Positions 5,266 through 6,497 of a stretch of 6,497 nucleotides of DNA are shown in pieces. Numbering within the stretch: the stretch's first letter is position 1; every line of letters begins with the position of its first letter. The position numbers and the translations under genes are program-made. Under the pieces are notes generated by a model, which was not told the origin of the DNA, ran no database searches, and was given only the letters and a program-made list of their open reading frames with translations. Source of the DNA: Chitinophagaceae bacterium (GTDB taxonomy: Bacteria; Bacteroidota; Bacteroidia; Chitinophagales; Chitinophagaceae); assembly GCA_947452875.1 (NCBI GenBank), contig CANGEZ010000124.1, positions 1-6,497 on the forward strand. Reading direction: 5' to 3'.

Positions 5266-6497
5266 ATGTTCAATAGAATTTCAATAGGATTTATTTTACT
5301 GATGTTGTTATCGTGTAAAAGCAATAAGAATAAATTATTTGTACTTCGTGAAAGCGATGATACCGGAATTGATTTTGCGAATAGATTACATTCTTCTCAG
5401 ACTTTCAACATGTTTAAGTACATGTATTTTTATAATGGTGCCGGTTGTGGTGCAGGCGATTTCAACAATGATGGAAAGATAGATTTGTTTTTTGCTTCAA
5501 ATCAGGGACAAAACAAAATTTATCTCAATGAAGGCAATTTACATTTCAAAGATATTACCGCAGCAGCAAAAATTCCTAATGATGGCGGATGGAGCACAGG
5601 TATAAGTGTTGTTGACATTAACAACGACGGGCTCAATGATATTTATGTTTGTCGTGTTGGTCAATTCGAAATTTTAAAAGGAAAAAATCAATTGCTGGTT
5701 TGTAATGGCATTGATAAAAATGGAATTCCATCATACACAGATAAAGCTGCTGATTATGGTTTGGATTTTAGTGGATTCAGTACACAAGCGGCTTTTTTCG
5801 ATTATGATCTTGATGGAGATTTGGATATGTTTTTATTGAATCATTCTGTGCATCAAAACGGCACATTTGCAGAAAGAAAAAACTTCGTTGGTACTTATCA
5901 TCCATTAAGTGGCGATAGAATTTTTCGCAATGATGGCAATCGTTTTATAGATGTGACACACGAATCACAAATCAACAGTTCGGCAATTGGGTATGGTTTG
6001 GGAATTTGTGTTGCAGATATCAATAGTGATGGTTATCCAGACATCTACATCGGAAATGATTTTCATGAAAATGATTATCTCTACATCAATCAAAAAAATG
6101 GCACCTTCAAAGAAGAGCTGAATGAGCATATCATGCATACAAGCCAGTTCAGCATGGGTGTGGATGTGGCCGACATCAACAATGATGCATATGCTGATAT
6201 CATTTCAATGGACATGTTGCCTTCCGATCCTTATATTCTGAAACGTTCTTTGGGTGAAGATGAATACAACACCTTCAAGATGAAACTGAATTATGGTTAC
6301 AATAATCAGTTTACAAGAAACAATTTACAACTGAATCAGAAAAACGGTATGTTCAGTGAAATCGGTTTGTACAGCGGTGTTGCCGCAACCGATTGGAGTT
6401 GGGCTTCTTTATTCATGGATTTTGATAATGATGGATGGAAAGATTTGTTCATCAGCAATGGCATTCCAAAAAGATTAAATGATATCGATTATGTGAA
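5266..6497 (+). CDS. VCBS/FG-GAP repeat lipoprotein, paralog of the preceding gene (3' end beyond window)
   Basis: An open frame of 410 codons runs from the ATG at 5266 to the window edge without a stop. Residues 1-16 are a lipoprotein signal peptide with lipobox L-L-S-C, lipidated residue Cys17. Six calcium-loop motifs start near residues 65, 117, 179, 251, 303 and 385. They line up with the first six of the upstream protein, with shared blocks such as WSTG..VVDIN, AAFFDYD.DGDLD, YLYINQKNGTF, ADINND and MDMLP. The motif at 303 has Ala instead of Gly in the loop. By analogy a seventh motif, an ASPIC/UnbV domain and perhaps a second propeller should follow outside the window. The start lies 6 bases after the previous stop, which indicates one transcript and possibly translational coupling; no Shine-Dalgarno sequence is present. 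Role inferred as for its neighbour: a calcium-binding propeller in the cell envelope with unknown ligand. Confidence 0.92.
   Translation, partial: MFNRISIGFILLMLLSCKSNKNKLFVLRESDDTGIDFANRLHSSQTFNMFKYMYFYNGAGCGAGDFNNDGKIDLFFASNQGQNKIYLNEGNLHFKDITAAAKIPNDGGWSTGISVVDINNDGLNDIYVCRVGQFEILKGKNQLLVCNGIDKNGIPSYTDKAADYGLDFSGFSTQAAFFDYDLDGDLDMFLLNHSVHQNGTFAERKNFVGTYHPLSGDRIFRNDGNRFIDVTHESQINSSAIGYGLGICVADINSDGYPDIYIGNDFHENDYLYINQKNGTFKEELNEHIMHTSQFSMGVDVADINNDAYADIISMDMLPSDPYILKRSLGEDEYNTFKMKLNYGYNNQFTRNNLQLNQKNGMFSEIGLYSGVAATDWSWASLFMDFDNDGWKDLFISNGIPKRLNDIDYV

Noticed and set aside
1..6497. Mobile element, prophage, toxin-antitoxin or defence system
   Set aside because: No transposase, integrase, nuclease or terminal repeat pair is present; all coding space is taken by envelope lipoproteins and the receptor end.

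Overview
The window looks like chromosomal DNA of a member of the Bacteroidota, most likely an environmental member of the Chitinophagia/Sphingobacteriia type (lineage inferred, not proven). The reasons are a SusC/SusD outer-membrane nutrient-uptake pair, three lipoproteins with Bacteroidota-style signal peptides, AT-rich DNA, start codons without a Shine-Dalgarno sequence, and large FG-GAP/ASPIC-UnbV lipoproteins of a kind common in this phylum. All genes lie on the + strand.

Layout. Bases 1-45 encode the last 14 residues of a SusC-family TonB-dependent receptor. After 20 bases comes a complete SusD/RagB lipoprotein (66-1589). A strong intrinsic terminator (1625-1658) closes this unit. The gap 1590-1935 holds no gene. 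It is a patchwork of the terminator, a C-tract/G-tract palindrome, a 7-nt tandem repeat and an 8-nt tandem repeat, with no recognisable Bacteroidota promoter. A second unit follows: a 1107-residue lipoprotein (1936-5259) and, 6 bases later, a paralogous lipoprotein (5266 to the window end, cut off after 410 residues). The 1107-residue protein carries seven FG-GAP/VCBS calcium-type motifs, a central ASPIC/UnbV domain and seven more motifs. The paralog shows six motifs before the edge.

How the genes may work together. SusC and SusD form a TonB-driven importer at the cell surface: SusD is the substrate-binding lid and SusC the beta-barrel. The two propeller lipoproteins are plausible accessory envelope proteins of the same locus, for ligand binding, adhesion or complex scaffolding, but nothing in the sequence reveals the ligand. 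No glycoside hydrolase, sulfatase, peptidase or regulator lies in the window, so the imported nutrient cannot be named. I see no mobile element, CRISPR array, RNA gene or defence system. The most notable points are the two-times-seven motif layout of the large protein, the conserved motif spacing between the tandem paralogs, and the repeat patchwork directly upstream of them.
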